A DNA stretch of 64,000 nt, from NCBI GenBank assembly GCA_007026445.1, contig VDMD01000002.1:868001-932000 (forward strand), read 5' to 3'. How positions within the stretch are numbered: position 1 is the first letter of the stretch; each line of letters opens with the position of its first letter. Positions 54,846-64,000 of this stretch are shown piece after piece. Under the pieces are notes generated by a model. That model worked only from the letters and a program-made list of their open reading frames with translations, had not been told where the DNA came from and made no database searches. This DNA comes from Schizophyllum amplum. Taxonomy: Eukaryota > Basidiomycota > Agaricomycetes > Agaricales > Schizophyllaceae. Position numbers and translations under genes: made by a program.

Positions 54846-57343
54846 TCATGCACGCCCTATCTCCTTCAAAATCTCCTGCTTCCTCGCCTCTGACACCCTC
54901 CGGAACCCGGCAGGCGACATCTCAAACAGTCCATGCCCACCAGAGAGCGCACGCAGCCGGTTAGAGTAGTCCAGCATCTGGCTGAGCGGAGCCACAGCCT
55001 GAACCGCGCGCTTCATCTTCACCCCCGCTGCCTCCCTTGCAGCGCTCCCACCCGACGGTGACAGCCATTCCGGTGGCACGTAAACGCCGTCCTCAGGATA
55101 CGGACCATCTGTGTCCATCCCGCCGCCCTCCATATCAACCACTTCTCCCGCGTGTTCGGTGAGATCCTTGACAACCTTGCCCAGCGCATCCTCAGTGACG
55201 CTGACCTTGAGATCTACGTATGGCTCCATCACTGGGCCCATGCCTCCGGCCTTGATGCGCTCGCGCACAACCCACGCAGTCGCGGGTGTGAGATACGTTG
55301 CGAGCTTGGGGATGAAGTTGAGGCGCTTGACTTTGATGTATATGCGGGAGAAGGCGAGGGAGGTGTGCGGAGAGCTGGACAGGGCGCTGGCAACGCCCTG
55401 TCCGACATATGCTTCGGGGGTTGTGCCAAGAGTCTCGGGCGGTGGCAAAGGGCGATCACGGCTGTCGAGCGCGATGTTGCCGTCCCAGGCGGGGTCGCCG
55501 GGCTCGTGGTCTTCGAGCGGACGCATCTCGAGGTCGACAGTGACGGTGAAGGGTCTGCCTTGATGCGTGTCGGGCGAGGTCCAGACGCAAGGGACAGAGG
55601 ACGTGTCCACGTCGGAGAGCATCTCACGATACGACACGCGGCGCCGTCCAAGCTCGAATCGCGCTTCAAACTCGTCTCGTAACCGGCCTTCAACGATCTC
55701 TAAGTGTAATGTCCCCATCCCGTGAATTAGCAGTTGCCCCTCCTGAGTGTCCACGCGGACTGATGGATCCGTACGCGCAAGAGACTCCAAAGCTGCTTGC
55801 ACGGGAGCAAGGTCAGAGTGCGACTGGGGGATTATCGACGAAGACACAACAGCTGGCGGCGGCACGATGCTGCGCAGATGCGATTCAGAGGCCTCAGATT
55901 CCAGCGTGTCTCCAGTGCGAGTGTACTTGAGTCCCAGGATGACACCGACGGACCCGAAAGGCAGCTCGTCCACCTCTTCTGCCTGGTCTGCATACAGAAG
56001 GAGGATCTTCGATATCCTCTCTTTCTGGTTGCGTGTCGTGTTCAGGATGCCACTTTGCTTCCGCACCTTGCCTTGACGCATTATGAGCGACTGCACATCA
56101 AAAGATAGCCAACATACGCACCTGAGTACACCCTGACAAAGGTCATCCATCCTCGCCGCTTGTCCCATGTAACCTTCCAGGCAAGAAGTCGGATCGGCGA
56201 AGTGGCGATTTGGTTCTCATGTTCCACGTCCAAAGGGCTAGCAAGCACCTCGCCGACGAAGTTCATGACCATGTCGGTACCGATATGCCTGAACGCTGCA
56301 CCGCATAGGACAGGTAGTATGTCATTCTTCAGCGTTGCTGTCCGCAGGACGCTATTGATCGTCCGCGGTGGAACTTCCAAGTACTGGTTGGCCGCGTCGG
56401 ACGAGGATAGAAGCGTCTCCATGAGCGGTTCGGAAAACATAGAAAGATTGTCGAGCATAGCGGTGCGCGCCGTGACTATCTCTCCCAAGATAGGGTGGTT
56501 GGGCGGTAGGAAGGCGACCTGCGAGAGCGCCTGTTCGGTACGAGGGAGAGCGTATCGCGTATGTTCTCCTGCGGCGTCCCATTTCCAGACTTCCCAGTTC
56601 ACCAGGTCGACCAGTCCTTGAATGCCAGGTTCCGCACGATCGTAGTCAGTAGGATCCCACGAGGCGATAGGCAAGACGAGCGCAAGGGGATTGGGATGAA
56701 AGCGGTTGGTGAGGAGTGAAGCGAGGGAGGACTTGAATGACGCTCCGGGACGGTCGAGCTTGTTGAGGAACATTATGCGGGTAGATACGCCATATCTGGT
56801 GCTACGTTAGTGTCGTGACTGCAACAACGAGGGACAGCTCACCTCGCACGCACCTGTCCAGCTGTTTCCATACGCCCTTCGTTTGGGCCTCCACACCTTC
56901 CACGGAGTCAATAAGCACGACCGCGCCATCTACCACGCGGCTAGCGCTCTCGACCTCCATGCCAAAGTCCGCATGCCCGGGTGTGTCGATGAGATTGAAC
57001 GTCCAGTCCTTCCACTTAACCGGGATGCTGGCAGACTGAATCGTGATGCCGCGCTCGCGCTCCGCGGGCAAGAAGTCTGTCGTCGTGCTTCCTGTGTCCA
57101 CTGTCCCCGACTGCGACAGGTACTCTGACTTGAGCAAGATAGACTCTGTCAGCGTTGTCTTTCCGGAGTCTGTTGCTCATCAGCCCCTCCCGCACGTCAG
57201 CGAACCGCACCAAGCTCACCGATGTGCGCGACGAGCGCCATGTTCCGAAATTTCGAGGCGTCATTTGGGAGCTGGGTTGCGTAGCCGCGGGCGCCCACGG
57301 GGGGCTGGCACGCTTTACATCGTCGCAGGAGCGACGAGAGCAT
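54846..57343 (-). CDS. mef2: Mitochondrial translation factor EF-G2 (MEF2 / RRF2)
   Basis: GTPase that acts with the recycling factor to split mitochondrial ribosomes after termination. Start 57343 gives a basic, Arg/Cys-rich presequence ([20 protein letters not shown]), then [20 protein letters not shown] (P-loop, split by an intron within Asp). Switch and G motifs: [46 protein letters not shown]. Later EF-G domains: [57 protein letters not shown], and [20 protein letters not shown]. The Ala-Asp insertions in domain IV and the overall order fit EF-G2 better than EF-G1. Head-to-head with STE14, 147 bp between start codons. Confidence 0.93.
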
Positions 57344-57490
57344 CGTTCGCGCGCCTGTCCAAGCGCCGCGCGATCGGACATGTAGCGCGTCGGTGCAAAT
57401 ATGCACAAAGACCCTATTGTTCTCCCACACAAGGAACACACAGACAGTAGGCACGCTTTCCTTCCAACCACCACGATCTTCCACACTTAC

Positions 57491-58617
57491 ATGGACACCG
57501 AAGACCTCATCGAGCGCGAAGTGCAGCGCAGGCTACGCGAGCAGGGGCGCCATGCACTGAGTACCGAGCCCACTGCCTCGCATGCGCCACATGGAAACAT
57601 ACCCAACACGCCTTTCTTTGTGTCGCTCATCGGATTCGCGCTCGGCGGCTTGCACTCTCTTGGACTTCTGCTGTTTTTATGGGGAGGCTTTGACGTCTAC
57701 TGGTGGACGACATATCAACTGGGTTTCTTCGTTGCTGCCTGGTCGTTCTTTCACTGGGCGGAGTTCGGCGTGACAGCGCGCTATAACTTGGAAAAATGCA
57801 GCATAGATTGTAAGTCAAGCCAATGCCATATGAATCGGCCGTTCAAACCCCGCTCAGCATATCTCCTGGACAACGGCGTCATGTACCATGTCGCGAATGG
57901 GACGGCGCTCGTCGAGTACCTTGTCACCTTGTACTTCAAGCCTGAGTGGAAAGCGCGACCCTACCTATCTCTTATAGGTAAATAAAATGACTTCACTGCG
58001 CGTAGGCTTACACTGACTGCCGTAGGCATCTTGTTGACTCTCGTTGGTCAAGCTTTGCGCTCCATGGCCATGATACACGCGAGCACGAATTTCGCACACC
58101 AGGTTGCCTTCGAGAAACGCGCCAATCATCAACTCGTTACCAGCGGCATCTATGCGTGAGTGCTGAACGCTGTCTGGTTTACCTTCGTAGCTGAATGACA
58201 GGCAACGTAGATGGTTCCGTCACCCATCTTACGCCGGATTCTACTACTGGGCCCTCGGCACGCAGCTTGTGCTCCAGAATCCCATCTCCTTCATGGGCTT
58301 CGCGTATGTCTTGTGGAGATTTTTCTACTACCGAACGAGAGGTGCGTGTCGTTGCTCCTCGTCCAGCCTTGCTCCGCGTCCTACATCGCTTCTATTGCTG
58401 TTATTCCTTCGCCCTGTATCAGTGCTTCCGCTTCGCTGCTTTGTGAAGTCTTCCGGTGCTGTCTGCACTATTCACCCTTCTTGTTCTCACTTCAATTGTC
58501 CTTCCTGAACTGACGCATGCACCTACAGCTGAAGAGCGCGCATTGTGCAGATTCTTCGGGCAGGAATACGAAGACTACAGGAGACGAGTCGGGACGCGAA
58601 TTCCATTTGTTCCTTGA
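57491..58617 (+). CDS. ste14: Protein-S-isoprenylcysteine O-methyltransferase
   Basis: ER membrane enzyme that methylates the prenylated C-terminal cysteine of Ras, Rho and lipopeptide mating pheromones. 262 residues from exons 57491-57809, 57858-57977, 58026-58155, 58211-58341 and 58529-58617; the sum is in frame. Hydrophobic helices at FFVSLIGFALGGLHSLGLLL, LGFFVAAWSFFHWAEFGVTA and ILLTLVGQALRSMAMIHAST. ICMT signatures: NFAHQVAFEKRANHQLVTSG, YAWFRHPSYAGFYYWALGTQ and the C-terminal EERALCRFFGQEYEDYRRRV ending TRIPFVP. In basidiomycetes this enzyme is needed for pheromone maturation; no pheromone gene is visible in the window. Confidence 0.95.
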
Positions 58618-59347
58618 TGCAGCGCCGCTGAAAGGTACTCTCTACACATCTACACATCATCTACTTACACGTCTCGTACAATACTAATAAAGTCACGCAA
58701 GGATACATACGTTTCAAGGAAAGCCAGTCGTTGAGGCGTGGGCCGGAATACTGCTGATGGCAGAACGCAAGAAGGGGTCTGAAATAACAAGCAAATAACA
58801 CGTTGAAGAGGACATACATGCATGAGCTGATGGGCCTTGCAAGGAAAGTAACGACCGATCGTGTGCCACTGCGTAATATGTGGATTGACGACCTTATACC
58901 TAGGCCTGCGACGGCTAGTTGTGGGATAGTTCCATGAAGTCGCCTTTCTTGTCAGCTCAAAGATACCATCTTACAGTCGCTGGTACAAATATACCTTATA
59001 TGATGCTGTTTTGAACAGCTATGGGAAGTACAAAACGGGGAAGGCCTTGTGGCGGCAGGGCGACTCGGAGAAGTCACATAACTGTGACTGCGTGACTGTA
59101 ACCACAATCGCCCCAATCCACACCGAAATCTTCACCCTCCACCAAAACCTCCCTTCAAGGTTCGTGCTGCCCCTCCGCTGTGCTGTCGTCGCATCCAGTG
59201 CGTTCCGCACGTCCCCAGGACTCGTTTCGTACCGAAATCATGTCCATATGCGCTCCCGACGCGCTGGATGAGCCAGCAGGGCTCGCGATACCACAACATA
59301 GCGCCGATCTGCACACAGCGAACTGACGCGCCTTCCCTCTCTCTCAG
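58618..59347. other. Intergenic region upstream of RPL9
   Basis: 730 bp with no gene. A C/T-rich and CCTT-containing tract (59290-59345) immediately precedes the RPL9 start, typical of ribosomal-protein 5' regions. Confidence 0.5.
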
Positions 59348-60085
59348 ATGCGGGACGTCCTCAAGACCGAAGAGCTCGAGATCCCAGCCGGTGTTGATGT
59401 GCAGATCAAGTCGCGCCAGATCAAGGTGACGGGCCCGCGGGGAACGCTCACGAAGAACGTCCGCCATGTCGACATGGACATCCGGATCATTAAGGGCAAG
59501 GCGGACCAGGACAAGGTCACGCTCGCTGTGTGGCAGGGTGGCCGCAAGCACGTTGCCTGCTTGCGCACGATCAAGTCGCTCATCCAGAACATGATTACCG
59601 GCGTGACGAAGGTGCGAAGCGCGTAGAATCCTGGGGGCGCGAGACTGACATAGGCTACTTGCAGGGCTTCCAATACAAAATGCGTACCGTCTATGCCCAT
59701 TTCCCCATCAACTGCATCATCCAGGAGTCCGGCTCTGCTCTCGAGATCAGGAATTTCCTGGGCGAGAAGGTGCGCAACCCTCGATGCTACATCCTCCCCA
59801 TCCATTTGACATTCGTTGCAGACCGTGCGTCACGTTGACATGCTCGGCGGCGTCGTTGTTGCGGAGTCAAAATCGCAGAAGGACGAGCTGATTCTCGAGG
59901 GCAACGACATCGACAACGTCTCACAATCCGGTGAGTATATGTGTTTCTGTCACTGTTCTCATGCTGACAAGCAACCTCCAGCGGCATCGATCCAGGGTAT
60001 CTGCCGCGTACGGAACAAGGACATCCGGAAGTTCTTGGACGGTATCTACGTGTCTGAGAAGAGCACGATCGTCAAGGAGGAGTAA
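59348..60085 (+). CDS. rpl9: 60S ribosomal protein L9 (uL6)
   Basis: Large-subunit cytosolic ribosomal protein, 193 residues from exons 59348-59611, 59665-59769, 59822-59930 and 59982-60085. Sequence: [120 protein letters not shown], then [20 protein letters not shown] and [11 protein letters not shown]. Length equals that of typical eukaryotic L9. All introns sit at GT-AG sites and give a continuous uL6 fold. No snoRNA-like box could be supported in the introns by eye. Confidence 0.97.
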
Positions 60086-60556
60086 TCGCTGGGCTCTTCG
60101 GTCGATATACAAAATCCTTGTCGCATGCCCCCCATTATTGTCACTATGTACCTATGACTATGACGCAGATGCATGCACCTTTCTATATCTCTCTTTGTGG
60201 GTCACAAGACCCCTACATAGGTCTGAGCGCAGGTGAAAAGACACGGCGCCTTTTTGATTCTGAAAGCCGTTGACATGTTCAAGGCCACTGCGCCACGCCG
60301 GCGACGGCCGGCGGAGTCCAAATCGGACATTTTTCTGGATTCGTCAGGAGCCACGCTGGGATCACCAGCCCATCGTTTGCAACGACCATCATCGTCGTCG
60401 TCGGACCCCGTCAGTGCTTTCGTTGTCTTTGTGCACGTCGTGTGAGACAATTGTGAAGCTCCATCGCGTCTATCAGCCCCCAGCACATTCCCCTTTCCCC
60501 AGTGAAATTTCCGAGCCAGCATACGCACACCGACCGCATACCTGACTGAGTTCGGG
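60086..60556. other. Intergenic region between RPL9 and PCF11
   Basis: No coding pattern; the CCCCAGCACATTCCCCTTTCC tract near 60478-60500 precedes the PCF11 start and is probably its 5' leader. Confidence 0.45.
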
Positions 60557-63023
60557 ATGGCGTCCTATTCACAACCCTCATATTCCCAGCCATACTATGG
60601 CAATGCCTATCACCAACCACCGCAGCCCGCCCCCACGCTTGGCGGCTACTACGGTGGGCACCAGGGCTATCCCCCACCCGCCTCAGCTCCGATGTATCAA
60701 ATGGACCCAGGGTCGTTCCGGAGAGAGTTCACGAGCAGGTTAGCCGAACTGAACGTCAACTCGCGACCTATCATACAGGGCCTCTCGATGCTCGCGCAAG
60801 ACCATACTCGGTACGGAGACATCGTCGCGCAGGCGCTGGAGGCACACATACGCAGGGTGAGTGACAGTTCTTCGCGCATCTCTGCATCTTTCCTGTATCG
60901 TTCTTCATGGCGGATATCTGCACTCTTACACGCTGCGGTCTGTTGCCGCCATGGGCATCGTCAGATAAGCCCTTGTATGCATGGCGGGAGGGCGTTATTA
61001 CTACCAAAGTACCTACCGTTAGTTTATTTGCTTTCTGGAAAAACGAGAAAGGCGTGAAGGCGCAGATGCGCTGTCCATCGTCCTAGGCGACGCTGAAATC
61101 GTTGGTCTGGTCGTCGTCGTTCATCTCGTCTCTTTGTCTTCCCGTCCGTGAACTGCTGACTAATCATTGATCGTGCATGTAGGTGCCGCCTTGGATCAAG
61201 TTGCCAGCGTGGTATCTCCTTGACGCGATCTCCAAGAATGTCTACGAGCCTTACGGTCGCCTGTTCTCCGCCTTCGTCATGCCGCTGTTCCTTGAGACTT
61301 ACAGTCAGGTCGACGAGTCAACGCGCAGCAAGATGGCCGAGATGCTCCTGACTTGGCGCACCGGCGCACCGGGTGGACAGCAACTTTTTGGTGTCGCCAA
61401 CCAAATAGGCATCGAGCGTGGTATATGGGGGGACGGCACTTCTGTGAGATCAAGACGATTCCTGCGCAGGTCCCCACTTACACGTTCAAAGCATGTCACC
61501 ACCTCGGCCGGTCCTAGTCGACTGTCGAAGGCGCAAGTCCTCAGCGAGTTGGAATTCGCATTGGGTCAGAAGGAGCGCGTTTTGCATACCAATCCATACG
61601 ATGCGACGACGCAGACGCATGTCGCTGTCTTGCAGCAGGTGCGTCATCCTTTACTTTGTTAACGTCGAATACTCACGATACGTCGCAGTTGCGTAAACTA
61701 GTAGAAGCAGGCGTGTCTCAGGATGAACTGCAGCAAATTCTCACCCAGCTGCGATCGTTGGTCCCTCCGCCACCGGCACCTGTCCCCGTCCCCACCCCTC
61801 CCGTCCAGGTACCGACTCCTCAGCCGCAATGGTCTGCACCACGATCGCAGCCTATCCCGCAAATGTATTCCAACCCTCAGCCATCTGCATTCACCCCGGT
61901 ACCGCAAGTGCCCTCCTTCCCCTACGCCGTTCAGAATGACGTGAAACCTGCGGTCTCTGCACCTTCTTCATTGCCAGCAGCGATTGCAACGCCAGCCCTA
62001 AATATCCAGGACATGTTGTCTGGTCTCATCAAAGCCGGTATAGTTTCCTCGACGGGTACACCCGTCAACGCGCCCACTACCAATCAGCCATCGGATGTGG
62101 ACATGGAGAAGGAAGAGAGCCGCTCGTATCGGCGCACTCTGCTGTGGCACAAGGTCAAGTTATCTAGTGCTGAATTGAGCAGGTAAGCTTGTATATGTTG
62201 TTGCCCGAGCTGTCCTGACGACGGTTACAGGGCGAAACCTCCGGTAGTAGATATTCTGTACGATAAGCTGCCCATCCAATGCAAGCAGTGTGGGAGGCGC
62301 TTCGGGGAGAGCGCGCAAGGCAGGAAAGACTACCAGGCGCATCTTGACATGCACTTCCGGCAGAATCGTAAGGCCACGCAAGATCTGGGTCGCGGACATA
62401 GCAGAAGTTGGTTCGTCGATTTCGAGGTGTGTGATGTTCGCTCTCTGGACTAACGACTTGTTGACGAACATCTTCAGGACTGGGTGCATGATGTTGCGGG
62501 CGATGTCAAGGGCAAGCGGCGTGCGGATGCAACGAAGGATGTCGCTGCCGAGGAAGACGCAAAGCGCCATGCAGAGCTAGCTTCACAATACGTCGTGATA
62601 CCGTCCGGCGAAGAGGCGCTGCCGACGTCGTGTCCCATTTGCAAGGAAACACTGAAGTCAGAGTTTCTGGAAGACGACGAGGAGTGGGTGTGGCGGAACG
62701 CGGTGCGGAAGGATGACAAGGTGTGTGGGATGCCTCCCCTCGTTTCTTTGTTTGCTTAGCTAACCGTCGGACAGTTGTATCACTCGACTTGCTTCGCTGA
62801 AGCGTCGGCGTCGAAGAGCAAGACGAGCATTGTGGCAAGGCTGCTCGATGAGAACAGACGGTCGCACACGCCCGAGCTTGCCTCGTCGGTGAAGAAGTCT
62901 GCAAGCCCGGTACCCGATGTTAAGCCCGTCGCTGGGGTGAAGCGGAAGGCTGAGGAGGAGGACGACCAGGCGCTGCTGCAGGGGTCGCCGGCATCGAAGA
63001 AGGTTGCATTGACATTGGCATAG
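60557..63023 (+). CDS. pcf11: mRNA cleavage and polyadenylation factor Pcf11
   Basis: Subunit of cleavage factor IA that binds the RNA polymerase II C-terminal domain and links 3' end formation to termination. N-terminal Tyr/Pro/Gly-rich stretch (residues 1-45), then the CTD-interaction domain: FTSRLAELNVNSRPIIQGLS, MLAQDHTRYGDIVAQALEAH, IRRVPPWIKLPAWYLLDAIS and KNVYEPYGRLFSAFVMPLFL. Next a Leu-rich segment (LSELEFALGQKERVLHTNPY), a Pro/Gln-rich linker, and the C-terminal pair of zinc fingers: IQCKQCGRRFGESAQGRKDY with HLDMHFRQNRK, and SCPICKETLKSEFLEDDEEW with YHSTCF. The end is a Lys/Glu-rich nuclear-localisation-like tail (KRKAEEEDDQALLQGS). At least six introns. Domain order is that of canonical Pcf11. 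Confidence 0.95.
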
Positions 63024-63491
63024 CGGAAATCATGGTCGTCTGTTACTTCTATCACACTGTATGGTCTCGGGGCAGTTGCACATCCTACATACTATCTTAT
63101 TTTCTATATACTCGCACACAGGCCGAATGATACATAGCATTGCGCACGGGCTGCTGGAATATTGTGACGATCTGTGCTTGCAGGATGATCGATGATGAGT
63201 CAATGGTCTTCGGTCACCAAAGTATCGGTTTTGTGGCGCTCTTCCTTGTTCCTCGAATTCGTCTAGTCCTTTGTTCTCGATCTTGCTTTTGTTCTTGATC
63301 GTCCCGCTTGTTGTTTACTGGTTGCGCACGCGCTTGAGCGTCGTACGAGTAGCCCGCTTCATCTTATCCCTGACATTGTCGTCAAGGGTATTACGGTCTC
63401 TTTTTGCTACTCAGGTGAGTCTCGCCAACACTGACCGCGTATGATATGCAGGTCGGGCAGGATATAAGAGAGGGTCAAGGATTCATCCCTC
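63024..63491. other. Intergenic region downstream of PCF11
   Basis: 3' flank of PCF11 and 5' side of the next gene. Pyrimidine-rich between about 63230 and 63330. No gene supported. Confidence 0.45.
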
Positions 63492-64000
63492 ATGGTGCGT
63501 ATGCCAGGCTCCCTTGATAGGTGGATGCTGAAGGAACAATTGCGTTGTGCAGGAGGATCGTCCGGCGCTTCCATCACAGGCGCGCCACCCTCGGATTCAA
63601 GCCCGTTTTCCGGTACGTGTCTTGGCCCGTCGTACATGAGAACGAACAAGCAAAAGCTAATGACATTTTCTTGTACGATCGCATTGCGATGTAATAGTTA
63701 CATCCCATCTCGTATCCCATCCATTTTCACAACCGCAACCTTCACCGTTTGGTCAACACCAATCCCCCTTCCAATCCCAATCCCAACCATCCTTCCAACA
63801 ATATCAGTACCATAGTCAACATCAACATCCTTCTACTCGATCTCAAACATACACCGGGTCAACCTCTGCAACGTCGCCATCTCAGTCGTCGTTCTTCAGC
63901 AACGCTGCGGCGCCAGGCTTCTCGTCGAACGGATTCGTCGGATTCCCGACTCAATCTCCATCGGACGCACTCACGCCACAGAATAACGGATTCCCACCGT
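63492..64000 (+). CDS. Gln/Ser/Pro-rich protein, partial (runs off right edge)
   Basis: Open frame at the right edge reads PFSQPQPSPFGQHQSPFQSQ, SQPSFQQYQYHSQHQHPSTR, SQTYTGSTSATSPSQSSFFS and on to FVGFPTQSPSDALTPQNNGF, with no stop before 64000. Upstream, AGGSSGASITGAPPSDSSPF (about 63549-63611) probably belongs to it across an intron of about 85 nt (donor GTACGT, acceptor at about 63697). The start is not determined; ATG at 63492 is only a candidate. Low complexity of this kind is found in many RNA-binding, transcription and nucleoporin-like proteins, so no family can be named. Confidence 0.45.

Overview
The window looks like the nuclear genome of a filamentous basidiomycete (Agaricomycetes, probably a wood- or litter-decay species). 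Evidence: protein-coding genes are broken by many 48-63 nt GT-AG introns; genes are densely packed on both strands; there are three cerato-platanin genes; and there are three long DUF4470-MYND proteins of a type I associate with mushroom-forming fungi. About 27 genes are supported, almost all on homology readable from the translated exons. No rRNA, CRISPR, plasmid or bacterial feature is present.

Layout. 0-7.6 kb: a secreted nitrogen/polymer-degrading group, with a glutaminase A gene (minus, cut by the left edge), a GH18 chitinase (plus) and a second glutaminase A (plus). 7.8-13 kb: DNA photolyase, Dom34/pelota and, divergently from a 94 bp intergenic gap, a phosducin-like/TXNDC9 protein. 13-26.9 kb: two DUF4470-MYND paralogues flanking a CLN3/battenin gene, an MFS transporter and a cerato-platanin. 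27.6-30.2 kb: cobalamin-independent methionine synthase. 30.9-33.5 kb: three related small four-helix membrane proteins. 33.8-35.2 kb: two more cerato-platanins in tandem. 36-42.4 kb: a 74-residue basic protein, a coiled-coil protein, a stand-alone PAH-domain protein, an acidic nuclear-type protein of unknown function and a sorbitol/xylitol dehydrogenase. 42.9-48.8 kb: a Ran1-like kinase, PUS7 pseudouridine synthase with two RGG boxes, and URA3. 48.9-52.5 kb: the third DUF4470-MYND paralogue. 52.5-54.8 kb: a gene-free repeat block with a 478 bp terminal-inverted-repeat element, inverted copies of a second repeat and perfect palindromes. 54.8-63 kb: mitochondrial EF-G2, STE14-type methyltransferase, ribosomal protein uL6 (RPL9) and Pcf11. 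A Gln/Pro-rich gene starts near 63.5 kb and runs off the right edge.

Most genes are housekeeping and not functionally linked to each other. The accessory signal lies in local paralogue sets: 2 glutaminases, 3 DUF4470-MYND, 3 cerato-platanins and 3 four-helix membrane proteins. The least explained items are the DUF4470-MYND set (a domain best known from cilia assembly, in a lineage without cilia), the membrane protein trio and the repeat block. Exon boundaries given are my own splice-site readings and are not confirmed by transcripts.
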